A DNA stretch of 64,000 bases, from contig JAPPNJ010000045.1 in assembly GCA_028818705.1 (NCBI GenBank), forward strand, positions 1 through 64,000, written 5' to 3'. This document shows, piece by piece, positions 61,612 through 64,000 of this stretch. Position 1 is the first letter of the stretch, and each line of letters begins with the position of its first letter. This DNA is from Candidatus Poribacteria bacterium. Lineage in GTDB: Bacteria > Poribacteria > WGA-4E > WGA-3G. Position numbers and translations under genes: made by a program. The notes below the pieces were generated by a model. That model made no database searches. It saw nothing but the letters and a program-made list of their open reading frames with translations, and was not told the DNA's origin.

Positions 61612-62478
61612 ATGGCGAACAGTCCAATACTCAAGGGTGAACCTTTTAGTAAAGAAAAAACAGCAGAAATAGCCGAACAATTCTTCCGTGATGGATTCGT
61701 TTACATTCCTGGTGTGCTGACCGAAGGAGAGGTTAAGGCACTGCGAGAGAAAACCGATGAATTTTTCGCGGATCCGCAGCTCACAGATCGGACGAATCCA
61801 CACCTGGCGGATGTCAGATATATCCAAATGGGTGCACATGCTGACTCTCAGGAGCCGATGCCCTTTATTTTACGAAACACCATTGAACTTGATCCAATCT
61901 TCCGGGATATGCTTCTCCGCGAGCCGATTCTCAGCTTGGCAGAGGCAATCGTTGGTGAGAATTGCAAGTTTTGCGGGCAGAATGTCTTACGTAATCTTCC
62001 TGGACTCTCGATTGATCGGTGGCATGTAGACGGCTCGGTGCACTTTCCTGTTACGGAAGGGATGCCGCGCCACGATCCGCGCTTACGGATGCCTGTGATG
62101 TGGTTTACTGTCCAGATGGCATTGAATGATATTGATACAATCGAGGAAGGACCGACGCAATATGTGCGCGGGAGTCATTACTCCGGAAGGCATCCCAACG
62201 ATCAGGAAAATCCCGAATTCGAGGGAAATAAACCCGTCTCCATTCTCTGTAAGGCGGGCGATATCTATCTGCAGGATCCGCAGTGTTGGCACCGCGGTGC
62301 GCCGAACCTTTCTAATAAGACGCGTTATATTATACAATCACAATATGCGGCTTATTGGGCGTATTGGCGGTTTAACCTTTGTAATGAAGTCCCTGTTCCT
62401 GAGGATGCGCTTGAAGGTGCAAGCGACCAATTATTGAATCTTTTAGGACGCCCGCGTCCAAGTGAAATGAGGACTTAG
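61612..62478 (+). CDS. Phytanoyl-CoA dioxygenase family protein
   Basis: The ATG at 61612 follows GAGGAGGG by 5-6 nt; an upstream frame start lies inside the palindrome and is rejected. The 288-residue protein has FFRDGFVYIPGVLTEGEVKAL, the metal HxD in DRWHVDGSVHFP, EEGPTQYVRGSHYSG, and the distal histidine in CWHRGAPNLSNKTRY with the following arginine. It is a typical Fe(II)/2-oxoglutarate oxygenase. Likely in one unit with the upstream sulfatase. The substrate is unknown. Confidence 0.9.
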   Translation: MANSPILKGEPFSKEKTAEIAEQFFRDGFVYIPGVLTEGEVKALREKTDEFFADPQLTDRTNPHLADVRYIQMGAHADSQEPMPFILRNTIELDPIFRDMLLREPILSLAEAIVGENCKFCGQNVLRNLPGLSIDRWHVDGSVHFPVTEGMPRHDPRLRMPVMWFTVQMALNDIDTIEEGPTQYVRGSHYSGRHPNDQENPEFEGNKPVSILCKAGDIYLQDPQCWHRGAPNLSNKTRYIIQSQYAAYWAYWRFNLCNEVPVPEDALEGASDQLLNLLGRPRPSEMRT

Positions 62479-62591
62479 TTATCAGTTATCAGTTGTCAGT
62501 TATCAGTAAAAAATTCTCCGTTCTTTCGACCTAACATTATATGCCTGACGTGCGATGAATCGCACTACTACAAACAGAAATAAGGAGATAA

Positions 62592-62661
62592 TCGCGACCG
62601 GGAGATCGCTCCTACAACAAGAGATTTGCGTAGATAGTCGCGACCGGGAGATCGCTCCTAT
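62592..62661. repeat. Two direct copies of the TCGCGACC/GTAGG-class repeat
   Basis: TCGCGACCGGGAGATCGCTC with CTA follows at 62592-62616 and again at 62638-62661, 46 nt apart. The second copy ends TATA instead of TACA. They lie between the PhyH and amidase genes and share the sequence that also occurs in frame inside mod (54177-54200). Confidence 0.8.
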
Positions 62662-62683
62662 AGAGAAGAGAAAGGAAAAGAAT

Positions 62684-64000
62684 ATGTCCGAAACGCCACT
62701 TCATTTCAGAACCATTACTGAGATTGCGGAAGGGATTGCTGCCAAGCAGCTATCACCTGTGGATGTTACGACTGCGATGTTGGAACGCATAGAGCAGCTT
62801 GACGGTCAGTTGAAGAGTTATGCCACAGTAATGAGGGAACACGCTATGGCATCAGCGCAGGAGGCGGAACGTGAGATTAACGCCGGAACGTATCGCGGTC
62901 TGCTTCACGGCATCCCTATTGCGGTGAAGGATCTCTGCTTCACAAAGGGTGTCCGCACGATGGGTGCGGCGAAAGTGATGGCGGATCATGTGCCTACATT
63001 TGACGGCACGGTCATCGCAAAACTTGAATCGGCGGGTGCAATACTGCTCGGTAAGCTCAATCTCACCGAAGGCGCGATGGGTGGTTACAATCCCGAATTT
63101 GATATTCCGAAGAATCCGTGGAACCCTGATCGGTGGACGGGGTCGTCATCAAGCGGTTCAGGCGTTGCTACGGCGGCGGGGCTGTGTTTCGGTTCACTCG
63201 GCAGCGATACAGGCGGTTCAATTCGCTTTCCGTCGGCATCGTGCGGTATCGTCGGAATTAAACCGACGTGGGGTCGAGTGAGTCGTTATGGTGTGCTTGC
63301 GCTTGCCGAATCGATGGATCATGTCGGTCCGATGACGCGAAGTGTTGCTGATGCTGGGATTATGCTTGAGGCGATTGCTGGATTTGACGTGAACGATCCA
63401 ACCTCTTTGCCAAGTCCTGTTCCGAATATGCTTGAAGGAATTGGACAGGATCTCCGAGGCGTCCGTATTGGGTTTGACGAAAACTATGCAACGAATGATA
63501 TTGACGTTGAACTTGCTGAAGCCGTGCGCGCTGGTGTAGGAATCCTCGCAGATCAAGGTGCTGAAATCGTTGAAGTGGAGTTGCCGGATGTGGACGAATA
63601 CGTTTCAGCGTGGCCCACATTGTGTTCCACCGAGGCGGTGTTAGCACACGCAGCGACTTATCCCTCGCAGCGGGACGACTACGGTCCTTGGTTCCGAGGA
63701 TGGCTTGATATGGGTGCGAAGGTAACTGGTGCCGACTATGCGAAAGCGAACAATCTGAGAGCTGCTTGTACAGGGCATCTCAGAAGGGTATTTGCGGAGA
63801 TTGACGTGTTGGTATGCCCGTCAATGTCTGCACCACCGCATAGAGTCTCAGAAAAGATGTTGTATGGGACGTACGGCGCCAGAGATCTGAAGTTCCAACG
63901 GTTTACTGTACCGTTTGACTACAACGGCGCACCGACGCTATCCGTGCCGTGCGGCGTGAATAGCGAACGGCTACCGTTGAGCATTCAATTTGTCGGAAAA
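62684..64000 (+). CDS. Amidase signature family enzyme (runs off the window)
   Basis: The ATG at 62684 (AAAGGAAAAG upstream) opens a frame that stays open to the window end (439 codons). It has the amidase-signature triad: lysine in GIPIAVKDLCF (K82), cis-serine in WTGSSSSGSGV (S155), and nucleophile in GSDTGGSIRFPSASCG (S179). The family includes GatA and many amide hydrolases. GatA is less likely because no gatC/gatB genes are adjacent, though the 3' side is unseen. The C-terminus is missing because of the window edge, not by decay. Confidence 0.9.
   Translation, partial: MSETPLHFRTITEIAEGIAAKQLSPVDVTTAMLERIEQLDGQLKSYATVMREHAMASAQEAEREINAGTYRGLLHGIPIAVKDLCFTKGVRTMGAAKVMADHVPTFDGTVIAKLESAGAILLGKLNLTEGAMGGYNPEFDIPKNPWNPDRWTGSSSSGSGVATAAGLCFGSLGSDTGGSIRFPSASCGIVGIKPTWGRVSRYGVLALAESMDHVGPMTRSVADAGIMLEAIAGFDVNDPTSLPSPVPNMLEGIGQDLRGVRIGFDENYATNDIDVELAEAVRAGVGILADQGAEIVEVELPDVDEYVSAWPTLCSTEAVLAHAATYPSQRDDYGPWFRGWLDMGAKVTGADYAKANNLRAACTGHLRRVFAEIDVLVCPSMSAPPHRVSEKMLYGTYGARDLKFQRFTVPFDYNGAPTLSVPCGVNSERLPLSIQFVGK

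Noticed and set aside
1..64000. CRISPR arrays, IS elements, tRNA or rRNA genes
   Set aside because: No direct repeats with regular unique spacers, no full IS transposase with inverted ends, and no clear tRNA or rRNA motifs were seen on reading; short RNA genes cannot be excluded without a search.

Overview
The window (64 kb, moderate GC, clean Shine-Dalgarno sites, 53 annotated coding sequences including one broken gene and a partial gene at each edge) looks like a bacterial chromosome segment. No rRNA, tRNA, CRISPR array, IS element or phage module was seen. The gene mix is five phytanoyl-CoA dioxygenase-like oxygenases, two sulfatases with the formylglycine motif, ThuA-like, NIPSNAP, Gfo/Idh/MocA, sugar-phosphate isomerase, LamG and CRTAC1/ASPIC-type surface proteins. 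It resembles Candidatus Poribacteria or a related sponge or marine PVC-neighbourhood lineage. That placement is inference from gene content, not a phylogeny.

Layout. 1-15.98 kb is mostly plus strand: LarA-like racemase, MetE-like protein, a zinc-finger-less ClpX-like ATPase, a chlorite dismutase/HemQ family protein, a GldF/GldG/DUF4340 membrane operon without its ATPase, a glycosyltransferase, MsrB, a radical SAM/SPASM protein, a TIM-barrel isomerase and a PhyH oxygenase. 16.1-20.0 kb holds three paralogous cytochrome P460-type lipoproteins, with an Rpn/PD-(D/E)XK 'recombination-promoting nuclease' gene between copies 2 and 3; copy 3 is a visible mosaic of copies 2 and 1. 20-34.4 kb is housekeeping and metabolism: malate dehydrogenase, a DUF2779 nuclease, DnaK, LamG, PhyH, an Nramp-like transporter, ThuA, a lone HigA-like antitoxin, FabV, RidA, a zinc alcohol dehydrogenase and a sulfatase. 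34.4-47 kb has a VapBC-like pair, LamG, PhyH x2, a nucleoside phosphorylase, GNAT, a CRTAC1-like protein, an oxidoreductase, MtaB and MutS.

47.5-58.8 kb is a defence island. A Mod-type DNA methyltransferase and a Res-type helicase-nuclease bracket a HicB-like protein, a DUF6602-like PD-(D/E)XK protein and a membrane-anchored coiled-coil protein whose stop overlaps the Res start by 4 nt. Next to it lie a truncated Clp-fold serine protease gene and a 592-residue protein with a second PD-(D/E)XK core. 59-64 kb returns to metabolism: NIPSNAP, sulfatase, PhyH and an amidase running off the edge.

The intergenic DNA is unusually rich in small palindromic elements. One class shares a GTAGG head at the hairpin foot (REP-like). 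A second class carries GCACTCC/GGAGTGC-type hairpins after a TATAGACATA lead. Three copies of the second class, all in or beside the defence island, are packaged as pairs inside roughly 158-bp elements with ACCCAAGTTG-like terminal inverted repeats and TA-like ends, which look like MITEs. Two repeats of the GTAGG class lie inside predicted reading frames.
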